Positions 45,706 to 53,702 of a stretch of DNA of 55,742 nucleotides are shown here, piece after piece; positions within the stretch are counted from its first letter, which is position 1; the number at the start of each line of letters is the position of its first letter. The notes below the pieces were generated by a model. That model did not search any database and was not told where the DNA came from. It saw only the letters and a program-made list of their open reading frames with translations. Location: positions 1 to 55,742 of the forward strand of contig JABHFS010000108.1 of assembly GCA_018672475.1 (NCBI GenBank), in the 5' to 3' direction. This stretch comes from Gemmatimonadota bacterium. GTDB taxonomy: Bacteria; Latescibacterota; UBA2968; UBA8231. Position numbers and translations under genes: made by a program.

Positions 45706-46440
45706 ATGACTGGTAAGTTACAGAACAAGACAGCCTTGATCACTGGCGGGGGCCGCGGTATAGGCAAGGCCATCGCCGAACTTTTCGCGCGCGAAGGAGC
45801 CCAGGTTGCCATCGCCGATATCGACCCGGTTACCGCCGAGGCCACTGCCGCCGAGATCGGCCCAGAGGCCTTTGGTTTGGCAATGGACGTATCCGCAAAA
45901 ACCTCCGTGCTCAACGGAATGGACCTGACGCTCGAACGTCTAGGCCAGCTTGATATCCTGGTCAACAACGCGGGGTATCTAGTTTACACTGACTTTGAGA
46001 CTTGCAGCGAAGAGGACTGGGATCGCATCGTCAATATCAATATGAAAGGCACCTTCCTCTGCGCCCAGGCCGCCATAAGCCCTATGAAGGCAAAAAAAAG
46101 CGGAGTCATCATCAATATGACCTCTCTCGCGGCCAAAACGGGCGGGCTGGCGGCAGGACCACCCTATGCCGCGGCCAAAGCCGGCGTGCACACCTTAACC
46201 ATCGGTCTCGCCCGCGCCTTGGCCCCGGACAATATTCGTGTCAACGCCATCGCCCCGGGCGTAATCGATACTGCCATGACCTCTGCTCCCCAACACGACG
46301 CGTTAAAAGCGACAATCCCGATCGGTCATCCGGGCCAACCGGAAGACATCGCGTATTGCGCACTCTTTTTGGCGTCGGACGATTCGAAACATATCACCGG
46401 TGAAACAATCGCTGTTAATGGCGGCTTGTATATGGATTGA
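45706..46440 (+). CDS. SDR-family oxidoreductase
   Basis: A 244-residue classical short-chain dehydrogenase: 'ALITGGGRGIGKAIAELFAR' (TGxxxGIG), 'ILVNNAGYLVYTD' (NNAG), Ser in 'IINMTSLAAKTGG', 'PYAAAKAGVHTLTIGLARAL' (Tyr-x3-Lys) and 'NAIAPGVIDTAMTS'. AAAGGTG precedes the ATG by 8 bases. Length and motifs are like FabG and sugar/polyol dehydrogenases; the substrate is not evident. It follows the DMT transporter with 16 bp between them, suggesting a common transcript. The 222-bp gap after it shows nothing recognisable. Confidence 0.88.
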   Translation: MTGKLQNKTALITGGGRGIGKAIAELFAREGAQVAIADIDPVTAEATAAEIGPEAFGLAMDVSAKTSVLNGMDLTLERLGQLDILVNNAGYLVYTDFETCSEEDWDRIVNINMKGTFLCAQAAISPMKAKKSGVIINMTSLAAKTGGLAAGPPYAAAKAGVHTLTIGLARALAPDNIRVNAIAPGVIDTAMTSAPQHDALKATIPIGHPGQPEDIAYCALFLASDDSKHITGETIAVNGGLYMD

Positions 46441-46662
46441 AACGAGCAAAGCCGAGCGATACGTTTGGCCGACACAGCCTGACGCACGTTCCCCCTTCAT
46501 CAAGCGTGATAATTTTTGTCGATCGTCGAAGATTTAATCTTGCGAAAACGACTTTGGCTGGGATATATAGGGCAAGCAAATATCGCAATTAAACGATGTA
46601 CAGACGAGGCTATAGTTTAACGGATCGAATTCGAATCGCGAGGGGAAATAACGGGCGATGCG

Positions 46663-47439
46663 TTAGCTGCGGCCGGCAGCCAAATCTTGCAAGAGGGCAC
46701 GATACCCCTCTTCTCCGTCGCGCTGCCAGGTATTGAGCAGCGCGGAACCGACGATACCAATTTCTGCATGGCCATGTAAATGACGCAGGTCATCACCCGA
46801 ACGCAAACCGAAACCGATGCCGAGCGGCAAGTCCGTCACCTGGCGGCAACGTGCGATAAACTCGTAAAGCTCATCTCCAAGATCAGTATGACCACCCGTG
46901 ACGCCTTTGCGCGCCACGGCATAAACAAAACCATTGGCCTTGGCACCAATTTTGGCCAGTCGCTCGTCGGTATTCGTCGGTGTCATCAACATCACCGAGG
47001 TCAACTCGCGCTCCGCGCTCTCAGTGAAGAGGTCGCCATATTCCTCTATCGGCAAATCTGGCAAGATATAACCACAGCCGCCATTGCTCTGCAGACGCTG
47101 GCAAAAAGGGCCGTGCCCCAAACGATAAGCCGTATTATAGTACCCCATCATCAGGTGCGGGAAGTCAAAGGCCTGCGTCGACCGGCGCAACAAATCGAAA
47201 TACTTATCGAGCGTTATTCCGCCTTCGAGCGCCGCTTGGTTGGCCATCGCGAAAGTGGGGCCGTCGGCGATCGGCTCACTAAAGGGCATTTGCAACTCAA
47301 CTAGGTCGACCCCGACCTCAGCCATAATCTCCAACATCCGCCAATTCGCCTCCAGCGAGGGGAAGCCGGCGATCAGGTGCGTCATCAACAGGACTTTGCG
47401 TTCTGTGAGCTGTTCCGCGATATAGGCTTGCAGATTCAC
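46663..47439 (-). CDS. trpA: Tryptophan synthase alpha chain
   Basis: A 258-residue TIM-barrel enzyme that cleaves indole-3-glycerol phosphate. Catalytic Glu and Asp lie in 'GVDLVELQMPFSEPIADGPT' (E49- and D60-equivalents; the usual 'FSDP' is 'FSEP' here). 'YGDLFTESAERELTSVMLMT' and 'FVYAVARKGVTGGHTDLGD' are typical. The start is GTG 47439, overlapping the trpB stop by four bases (GTGA). Last gene of the rpsA-trpB-trpA unit. Confidence 0.92.
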   Translation of the reverse strand: MNLQAYIAEQLTERKVLLMTHLIAGFPSLEANWRMLEIMAEVGVDLVELQMPFSEPIADGPTFAMANQAALEGGITLDKYFDLLRRSTQAFDFPHLMMGYYNTAYRLGHGPFCQRLQSNGGCGYILPDLPIEEYGDLFTESAERELTSVMLMTPTNTDERLAKIGAKANGFVYAVARKGVTGGHTDLGDELYEFIARCRQVTDLPLGIGFGLRSGDDLRHLHGHAEIGIVGSALLNTWQRDGEEGYRALLQDLAAGRS

Positions 47440-48686
47440 AGTTTGCCAACCTTGTCCTTGAGGAAGCGTTTCCAATTCTCGTCTTCGAGTGCGTCGGCGA
47501 TGGTGAAGATATCCTTGTCACCTCTACCGGAGAGATTGACCAACACGGTCTCATCGGCCGACATCGTGGTCGCCTCGCGCAGCGCCGCGACCACGGCGTG
47601 CGTGCTCTCCAATGCGCCAATGATGCCCTCGGCACGCATCATGCGTTTGAGGCCGTCGATAACCTCTTTATCGGTCGCCGACTCCATGCGCACCCGGCCG
47701 ATATCGAAAAGATGCGCCAGAATCGGACTGACACCAATATAATCGAGCCCGGCAGAAACCGAGTGCGTGTGTTGCATCTGTCCTTCGGGGTCTTGGAAGA
47801 AATAAGTCTTATAACCTTGAGCCACACCCGACGAACCGACCTTGCCGGCCAATCGCGCGGCGTGCTCGCCGGTCGCGAGCCCCAAACCACCGGCCTCGAC
47901 CCCGACGAGTTCAACTTCTGGATCATCGAGGAAGCCCAGAAACATGCCCGTGGCGTTGGAGCCGCCGCCGACACAGGCGAACACTTTGTCAGGCAGGCAT
48001 CCGAGCGCCGACAGCATCTGCTCGCGACTCTCCTCGCCGATAACGCGTTGGAAATAGGCGACAATTTGCGGGAAGGGATGTGGGCCACAAGCGGTGCCAA
48101 GCACATAGTGCGTATGGGCCATCGAATGTGCCCAATCGCGCAGGCTCTCGTTGATCGCGTCCTTGAGGGTGGCGGATCCGTCGGTAACCGATACGACTTC
48201 AGCCCCCAATTGCTCCATCCAAAAAACGTTGGGCCGTTGTCTTTCAACATCGACAGCCCCCATATAGATGGTGCATTGCAAGCCGAGCCGAGCCGCCATC
48301 GTCGCGGTGGCCACACCGTGCTGACCGGCACCCGTCTCGGCGATTACCCGTTTTTTGCCCATCCGCCGCACCAACAGCCCTTGGCCCATTACATTATTGG
48401 CCTTGTGCGCGCCGGTGTGGTTGAGGTCTTCGCGTTTTAGGTAAATCTGCGCTCCCCCCACCTCGTTGGAAAGATTCTCAAGGTGGGTGATCGGGGTCGG
48501 GCGACAGGAGTAGGTCCGCATCACCTGCAGAAATTCGTCCCAAAAGGCCGGGTCGCGGCGGGCGGAGTCAAAAACGACAATCAGCTCGTCGAGGGTCGTG
48601 CGCAATATCTCGGGGATAAAAGCGCCACCGTATTCCCCGTAATACCCCTGGCGCTCATGGCTGAAGATCGAGTCGACGAGGCCCAT
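47436..48686 (-). CDS. trpB: Tryptophan synthase beta chain
   Basis: A 416-residue PLP enzyme that condenses indole with serine. 'YYGEYGGAFIPEIL' begins the family, the PLP Lys is in 'LKREDLNHTGAHKANNVMGQ', and 'CVGGGSNATGMFLGFLDD' is the phosphate-binding loop. It belongs to the standard TrpB1 type. Its ATG follows the rpsA stop by a single base, and trpA overlaps it, so the three genes are translationally coupled. No other trp genes are nearby. Confidence 0.95.
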   Translation of the reverse strand: MGLVDSIFSHERQGYYGEYGGAFIPEILRTTLDELIVVFDSARRDPAFWDEFLQVMRTYSCRPTPITHLENLSNEVGGAQIYLKREDLNHTGAHKANNVMGQGLLVRRMGKKRVIAETGAGQHGVATATMAARLGLQCTIYMGAVDVERQRPNVFWMEQLGAEVVSVTDGSATLKDAINESLRDWAHSMAHTHYVLGTACGPHPFPQIVAYFQRVIGEESREQMLSALGCLPDKVFACVGGGSNATGMFLGFLDDPEVELVGVEAGGLGLATGEHAARLAGKVGSSGVAQGYKTYFFQDPEGQMQHTHSVSAGLDYIGVSPILAHLFDIGRVRMESATDKEVIDGLKRMMRAEGIIGALESTHAVVAALREATTMSADETVLVNLSGRGDKDIFTIADALEDENWKRFLKDKVGKL

Positions 48687-48687
48687 T

Positions 48688-50358
48688 TCAGTCGATCAGC
48701 TTGGCGCGCTGGAGCGCGTCGAACATCACGTTGCTGCTCTGGGTCTCCTGCTGCTCTTCCTGTTGGCGCTCGCGGAATTCCTTGAGATTGGCAGCAGATT
48801 CGAGTTGGTCAACCTGGCGGATCGAAAGACGCAAACGCTGCCGTCGGGTATCGACATCAAGTACTACGACTTTTGCCTGCTCACCGATCGACAACACTTC
48901 GCGCGGGTGGCCGATGCGGCGGTCGGCGATCTCTGAAACATGGACCATCCCGCGAACACCTTCAGCCAACTCGACAAAGGCACCAAAATCTTCCAAGCCA
49001 TCGACCTTGCCCTCGACAACCTTGCCAACTGGGAATTCTTTTTTTATTTCCTGCCAAGGATCCTTTTCCATCGCCTTGATCGAAAGGGATATACGTTCTT
49101 TACGCCGTTTGCCAAGATCCTTGGTGCGCAATACCTGGACCTTGACCTCTTGACCCTGCTTTAAGACGTCCTGTGGATGAGCGACGCGGTTGTGGCTAAT
49201 TTCGGAGACGTGCACCAGACCTTCGACGCCCGAGCCCAAAGTCACAAAGGCGCCAAACGATTCAAGGCGGGTAACCACGCCGTCAAACTCGGCCCCTTTT
49301 TTGATGCCATCGCGCACGGACCCGGCGGCCTTGTCCTGCTCAGCTTCGAGCAAAGCCCTCCGGGAGACGACGATATCACGGCCCTGATGTCGAAACTCTA
49401 TAATCTTAAAGGCCATCTTTTGGCCGCGGTACTCTTCGGCATTTTCGACATACTTAGTATCGATTTGCGAGATCGGGCAAAACCCGCGCACATCACCCTC
49501 TATCGTCACCCCCAAGCCCCACTTATTGACCGCGTCTATCTGCCCTTCTACCGGCATCCCCGCTTTATAAGCTTGGTAGAGCACGTCCGCCTGCGCGTCC
49601 TGGCGGCTCAACCCACGACTGATTTGCACTTCATCACCGGTGGAGACGACAAAGGCTTCGAGCGGATCGCCGACTTTGAAGAGCAGTTCGCCCTTGGGAT
49701 CATTGAGCTCGCTAGTGCGGATTACCGCCTCGCCGCGACCTCCATAGTCTACAAAACTGCTATCGCCCTCAATCTTAACGATCACACCGCCGATCTTATC
49801 ACCGGTATTGACCGCAGCGGCAGCCTCTGTGCTGCCATCCTCGTCGAGCATTTGCGCAAAGTCTTCAGCAGGCGCTTCAGCAGACGCTTCAGCAGACGCT
49901 TCAGCAGGTGCTTCAGCAGGTGCTTCAGCAGGTGCTTCAGCAGGTGCTTCAGCAGGTGCTTCAGCAGACGCTTCAGCAGGCGCTTCAGCAGACGCTTCAG
50001 CAGGTGCTTCAGCTACCGTCTCATCCTTCGTTTCGCCTGGTGCCTCAACCGGCTTCTCTGCTGCCGTCTCTTCGGCGGCTTCAACCGGAGCCTCTGGCGC
50101 GACTTCATCGCCCTTTGCAACACCGGTTTCAGCAATCGGCTCTTTTGATTCTGGTATGGGCGCCTGATCGGCGGCTACATCAGCCTCCGGACTCGATTCA
50201 GTGGCGGATGTTTCGCCCTCATCCTTCCCAGCTACCTCCGCTCCACTTGCATCGTCCCCTGCCGGCGCTTCCCCTTTAGCCACAGTTTCCTGCGGCGCGG
50301 CGACCGGGTTTATTTTATCCTCGGCGTCTCCCTCGTTGGCTTGCGGCGTCTCAGCCAT
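48688..50358 (-). CDS. rpsA: Ribosomal protein S1 with long Ala/Glu/Pro N-terminal extension
   Basis: A 556-residue protein. The first ~180 residues are disordered and acidic, including a tandem AEAP/AEAS repeat (about 117-165). Four S1 RNA-binding domains follow: ~186-250, ~266-335, ~353-430 and ~443-515. The last two are the best conserved ('FDGVVTRLESFGAFVTLGSG', 'EGKVDGLEDFGAFVELAEG'). S1 helps load mRNA on the 30S subunit. E. coli S1 has six domains; four-domain forms are common. It opens an operon with trpBA. Confidence 0.88.
   Translation of the reverse strand: MAETPQANEGDAEDKINPVAAPQETVAKGEAPAGDDASGAEVAGKDEGETSATESSPEADVAADQAPIPESKEPIAETGVAKGDEVAPEAPVEAAEETAAEKPVEAPGETKDETVAEAPAEASAEAPAEASAEAPAEAPAEAPAEAPAEAPAEASAEASAEAPAEDFAQMLDEDGSTEAAAAVNTGDKIGGVIVKIEGDSSFVDYGGRGEAVIRTSELNDPKGELLFKVGDPLEAFVVSTGDEVQISRGLSRQDAQADVLYQAYKAGMPVEGQIDAVNKWGLGVTIEGDVRGFCPISQIDTKYVENAEEYRGQKMAFKIIEFRHQGRDIVVSRRALLEAEQDKAAGSVRDGIKKGAEFDGVVTRLESFGAFVTLGSGVEGLVHVSEISHNRVAHPQDVLKQGQEVKVQVLRTKDLGKRRKERISLSIKAMEKDPWQEIKKEFPVGKVVEGKVDGLEDFGAFVELAEGVRGMVHVSEIADRRIGHPREVLSIGEQAKVVVLDVDTRRQRLRLSIRQVDQLESAANLKEFRERQQEEQQETQSSNVMFDALQRAKLID
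49861..50016. repeat. 12-bp tandem repeat inside rpsA
   Basis: Thirteen consecutive 12-bp units, plus-strand form YGCTTCAGCAGR, with small variation in the last and first bases. On the coding strand each unit encodes four residues (A-E-A-P/S). The unit is a multiple of three, so copy-number change would not shift the frame. On the plus strand it also creates a spurious long open frame rich in Arg-Phe-Ser. Confidence 0.95.
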
Positions 50359-50416
50359 CTCCTAGCTCCTTTGCATTTTCTGTCGGCCCGCAACGTCGCG
50401 GATTTTACAACCTATA

Positions 50417-51388
50417 TCAGCTGGGTAAAATTACGACCTTGCCGGTCGTCTTGCGCCCTTGTAGGGCTCGATGAGCGTCTGCGGCGTCAGCCAAGGCGAA
50501 ACGATCGCCGATGCGCAGATCCAACTCACCACTACCGATCCAACCCAACACATCGCCCGCTCGTTGCAACAGCGCTTCGCGGGTCGGGATATAATGGGCC
50601 ATGGTCGGCCGGGTCAAAAAAAGCGACCCCTTTACATTGAGAATTCCGGGATCAACTGGTTCCACCGGCCCGCTCGATTGGCCGAAAAGAACTAGGTACC
50701 CCAACGGCCTGAGCACATCCAGACTTTTATCGAAAGTCGTTTTGCCGACAGAATCATAGACGACGTCTACACCTCGACCATCGGTTAACGTCATTACGTC
50801 TTCGGCAAAATCCCGCTCGGTATAGCGGATGACCTCGTCGGCACCTGCTGCGCGCGCTAACTGCTCTTTTTCTTCTGTCGAGACGGTCGTCAGCACCCGA
50901 GCCCCGAGGCGCTTCGCCATCTGGATCAAGAGCAAGCCCACACCACCCGCACCAGCGTGGATCAGTGCCGTGTCGTCTTTGCCCAAGGCATACGAACTAT
51001 GCGCGAGGTAATGGGCCGTCATGCCCTGCAACATCGCGGCAGCACCAACTTCGCAGGAAATGTCATCGGGCAACGGGACCAAGCGATCAACAGCGACCGC
51101 AGCCTCTTCGGCATAGGCACCGAGCGCACCGGCATAGGCGACTCTGTCGCCGACATTTACGCCCTCGACACCATCGCCGATTCTCGCAATAGTTCCCGCC
51201 GCTTCCATACCGGGAATACAGGGCAATTCGACCGGGTAGAGACCGTCGCGGTGGTAAGTGTCTATATAATTTAAACCGATGGCTTCGATTCGAACGATGG
51301 CTTCGCCCGGTCCTGCTTCGGGCGTGGGGGCATCCTCGTAGACGAGGACTTCGGGTCCCCCGTGCTGATGGAAGCGCATTGCTTTCAT
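50417..51388 (-). CDS. NADPH:quinone oxidoreductase (zeta-crystallin type)
   Basis: A 323-residue zinc-independent medium-chain dehydrogenase. 'MKAMRFHQHGGPEVLVYEDA', 'IGLNYIDTYHRDGLYPVELP' and 'IPGMEAAGTIARIGDGVEGV' are typical of QOR1. The NADPH loop is 'IHAGAGGVGLLLIQMAKRLG'. It reduces quinones by one or two electrons. Zinc-binding cysteines are absent as expected. Transcribed away from aspartate kinase; 58 bp before the S1 start on the same strand, so it may be read through. Confidence 0.92.
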   Translation of the reverse strand: MKAMRFHQHGGPEVLVYEDAPTPEAGPGEAIVRIEAIGLNYIDTYHRDGLYPVELPCIPGMEAAGTIARIGDGVEGVNVGDRVAYAGALGAYAEEAAVAVDRLVPLPDDISCEVGAAAMLQGMTAHYLAHSSYALGKDDTALIHAGAGGVGLLLIQMAKRLGARVLTTVSTEEKEQLARAAGADEVIRYTERDFAEDVMTLTDGRGVDVVYDSVGKTTFDKSLDVLRPLGYLVLFGQSSGPVEPVDPGILNVKGSLFLTRPTMAHYIPTREALLQRAGDVLGWIGSGELDLRIGDRFALADAADAHRALQGRKTTGKVVILPS

Positions 51389-51476
51389 GGTGGGCCTATT
51401 TCCAAAGGTACGCTGAGTTTGCGGGTTTTATATGCAGATTTTCTATTACAATCTATCAAAAGTAGGTATAAAGCGT

Positions 51477-51640
51477 GCGTTAGACAAATCTAACGCTGAG
51501 GAAATTACAAAATAAATGGGACAGCCCCCTAGGACGGCCCCGCAACCTGGAAAAACAAACGCAAACAAGCTGAATAGCTTCACATACAGGGTCCCACAAG
51601 ATCAAGCCGCCTTGTGGCCGCCCACCCCTTAACCGACTAA
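51477..51640. other. Structured non-coding segment of unknown type
   Basis: Within the 711-bp gap 51389-52099, this stretch is dense in hairpins: GCGTTAGA/TCTAACGC with a 4-nt loop (51477-51496), CCACAAG/CTTGTGG (51594-51617), AAGCT/AGCTT around ATTC-type loop (51568-51581), and TGGGAC (51517-51522) able to pair with GTCCCA (51591-51596). I could not match it to SRP RNA, RNase P, 6S, tmRNA or a known riboswitch. The rest of the gap up to 51900 is a decayed gene. Confidence 0.35.
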
Positions 51641-51900
51641 TTTTGCGGCATAATGAAATGCATGTCACCAAACTCATGCCATAAATATCCCGCCGCCAAC
51701 GCATCTTCATAAGCCCTGCCAAGATACTGGTCTCCCACCAAAGCCCGCAACATATGCAGGTGTGATCTCACGCGCATTCCTCTTGCCGCCCCGGCCTCCC
51801 ACGCTCTTATCATAAAAACTGGCGGGCGCAATCGCGACTCCTAGCATATCACCGACCGCCTGCAACAAGCGCAGATCCGCCGAACCATTCAGTGAGTGGG
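51637..51900 (-). pseudogene. Decayed gene, possibly QueA-like C-terminus
   Basis: One minus-strand frame reads 'LRLLQAVGDMLGVAIAPASF' and 'YDKSVGGRGGKRNARE', and the adjacent frame then reads 'SHLHMLRALVGDQYLGRAYE' and 'DALAAGYLWHEFGDMHFIMP' before a stop. The second piece resembles the end of tRNA ribosyltransferase-isomerase QueA ('STLLMLVSAF.GRE..L.AYREA....YRF.SYGDAMLI'), but the first does not obviously. Codon use supports a former gene with at least one frameshift. Confidence 0.4.
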
Positions 51901-52099
51901 GCGGTGGTACTGAGTCGCGTCAACTCCCGATTGTGCTGCGCGACATTTGCGTTGCATAGTCTTAATTTAAACAACCGACTCTCATTGTAGACCGTCCCCC
52001 CATACAGACCTAGCTGATCGTATGGAGAGGTCCACTATTGAAAAAAACTCAATCTGTGCATTTTTTATAGCCCTTAACAAATTGCCAAAGGGAAAACTG

Positions 52100-53452
52100 A
52101 TGAAAGTAGCCAAATTTGGTGGCACCTCGTTGGCTTCGGCCGAGCAAATACAAAAAATCAGCACCATCGTCACTTCTGATCCCGAACGTAAGCTGGTGGT
52201 GGTCTCAGCCCCCGGCAAACGCGACGCCGATGATACCAAGGTCACCGACCTGTTGATCGAAACCGCCAGGGCCCGCCTGACCAACAAAGACGGCCAAGCC
52301 GAACTCGACCGCGTCGTCGAGCGCTACGCCGCCATCGTGCGTAATCTAGGCCTACCCGATACGGTCCTTGAGCCCATCGCCGCCGATTTTAATGAACGCC
52401 TCTCGATGTCCACCGAGGACGAGGAGCTCTTCATGGATACCATGAAGGCCGGTGGCGAGGACAATAGCGCTCGCGTAGTCGCCGAATTTCTGCGCCACAG
52501 TGGTTTTGAAGCCCACTATCTCAATCCCGGCGACGCAGGGATGATCCTCTCAGACGAGCCGGGCAACGCCCGCGTGCTGCAACAGTCCTTTGGCAAATTG
52601 CGCGAAATAAAGGATCGCCCGGGCATCACGATCTTTCCCGGTTTCTTCGGCTATTCCACCGCCGGCAAAGTAGTAACCTTCCCGCGCGGCGGCTCCGATA
52701 TTACCGGAGCCGTTCTCGCCGCCGCCGTTGACGCCGAGGTATACGAGAACTTCACCGATGTCGACTCCGTCTTCGTCGCCAATCCATCCCTGGTGGAAAA
52801 CCCCGTCGCCGTCGACGAAATCACCTACCGCGAGATGCGCGAGCTTTCCTATGCCGGCTTCTCCGTATTCCACGACGAGGCGCTCGAACCCGTTTTCCAC
52901 GCCGGCATCCCGGTGCTCGTAAAAAACACCAACAACCCGCAAGCCCCCGGCACACGCATCGTGCCGGAACGCGCCGTCGGCGAACGCCCGATCGTCGGCA
53001 TCGCCGCCACTGACGGTTTCTCAAGCATCTACATCAGCAAATACCTAATGAACCGCGAAGTCGGCTTCGGCCGCCGCCTGTTGGAGATATTCGAGGACGA
53101 GGGCATACCCTTTGAGCACACCCCTTCCGGCATCGACAATATGTCGGTCATCGTCCGCGATGCCTTTTTTAACTCTGCGACCGAAAAACGGGTGCTGCGC
53201 AGAGTCCGCACCGAATTACAGGTCGACGAACTTTCGGTAGAACGCGGTTTGGCGCTGGTCATGATCGTAGGCGAAGGTATGCACCATACCGTAGGCTTAG
53301 CCGCCCGCGCCTGCGTCGCGTTCTCTCGCTCCGCCGTCAACCTGGAAATGATTAACCAAGGCTCAAGCGAAGTGAGCATGATGTTCGGAATAAAAGCCAC
53401 AGCTATTCCGCAAGCGGTCCGTTCGCTCTACCACGAATTTTTTGAGCATTAA
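52100..53452 (+). CDS. lysC: Aspartate kinase
   Basis: A 450-residue monofunctional aspartokinase, first step to lysine, threonine and methionine. 'MKVAKFGGTSLASAEQIQKI' is the KFGGTS motif; 'VVSAPGKRDADDTKVTDLL', 'FPRGGSDITGAVLAAAVDAE', 'ENFTDVDSVFVANP' and 'YREMRELSYAGFSVFHDEAL' follow. Two ACT domains at the C-terminus ('SGIDNMSVIVRDAFF', 'MIVGEGMHHTVGLAARACVA', 'INQGSSEVSMMFGI') would bind the regulatory amino acid. ATG 52100 has AAAGGG 8 bases upstream. No lysine riboswitch is seen in the leader. Confidence 0.93.
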   Translation: MKVAKFGGTSLASAEQIQKISTIVTSDPERKLVVVSAPGKRDADDTKVTDLLIETARARLTNKDGQAELDRVVERYAAIVRNLGLPDTVLEPIAADFNERLSMSTEDEELFMDTMKAGGEDNSARVVAEFLRHSGFEAHYLNPGDAGMILSDEPGNARVLQQSFGKLREIKDRPGITIFPGFFGYSTAGKVVTFPRGGSDITGAVLAAAVDAEVYENFTDVDSVFVANPSLVENPVAVDEITYREMRELSYAGFSVFHDEALEPVFHAGIPVLVKNTNNPQAPGTRIVPERAVGERPIVGIAATDGFSSIYISKYLMNREVGFGRRLLEIFEDEGIPFEHTPSGIDNMSVIVRDAFFNSATEKRVLRRVRTELQVDELSVERGLALVMIVGEGMHHTVGLAARACVAFSRSAVNLEMINQGSSEVSMMFGIKATAIPQAVRSLYHEFFEH

Positions 53453-53702
53453 GAACGGAATTTTAATAGTTCGCTAAGGCACCGGCACAAGTCGCTATGG
53501 TCAAAGTAATCGTGATTTATAATCTTTATAGCCATTTTAACAATCGAATTTATTCAACAATAATCAAATCCCTAAAGCCATTCCGAATATAGCCTCAGGA
53601 TTTTTTCATTCTTCATGCTTATTCGCATTAACAAACTCTGGCATATAGTTTGCGCAGTTGCGAATCATCAAGATGAAACCCACGCTCGTCGGAGCTTTTC
53701 TA

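Noticed and set aside
46600..46650. tRNA-like string (GGCTATAGTTTAACGG and TTCGAATC)
   Set aside because: The D- and T-arm-like words are only about ten bases apart, with no anticodon arm or acceptor pairing.
49177..50148. A 323-codon plus-strand open frame rich in Arg-Phe-Ser, opposite rpsA
   Set aside because: It is created by the 12-bp repeat and C-ending codons of the S1 gene on the other strand; there is no ribosome site or domain.
51389..52099. Lysine riboswitch before aspartate kinase
   Set aside because: None of the conserved lysine-riboswitch core elements was seen in the leader; the region is a decayed gene and unrelated hairpins.
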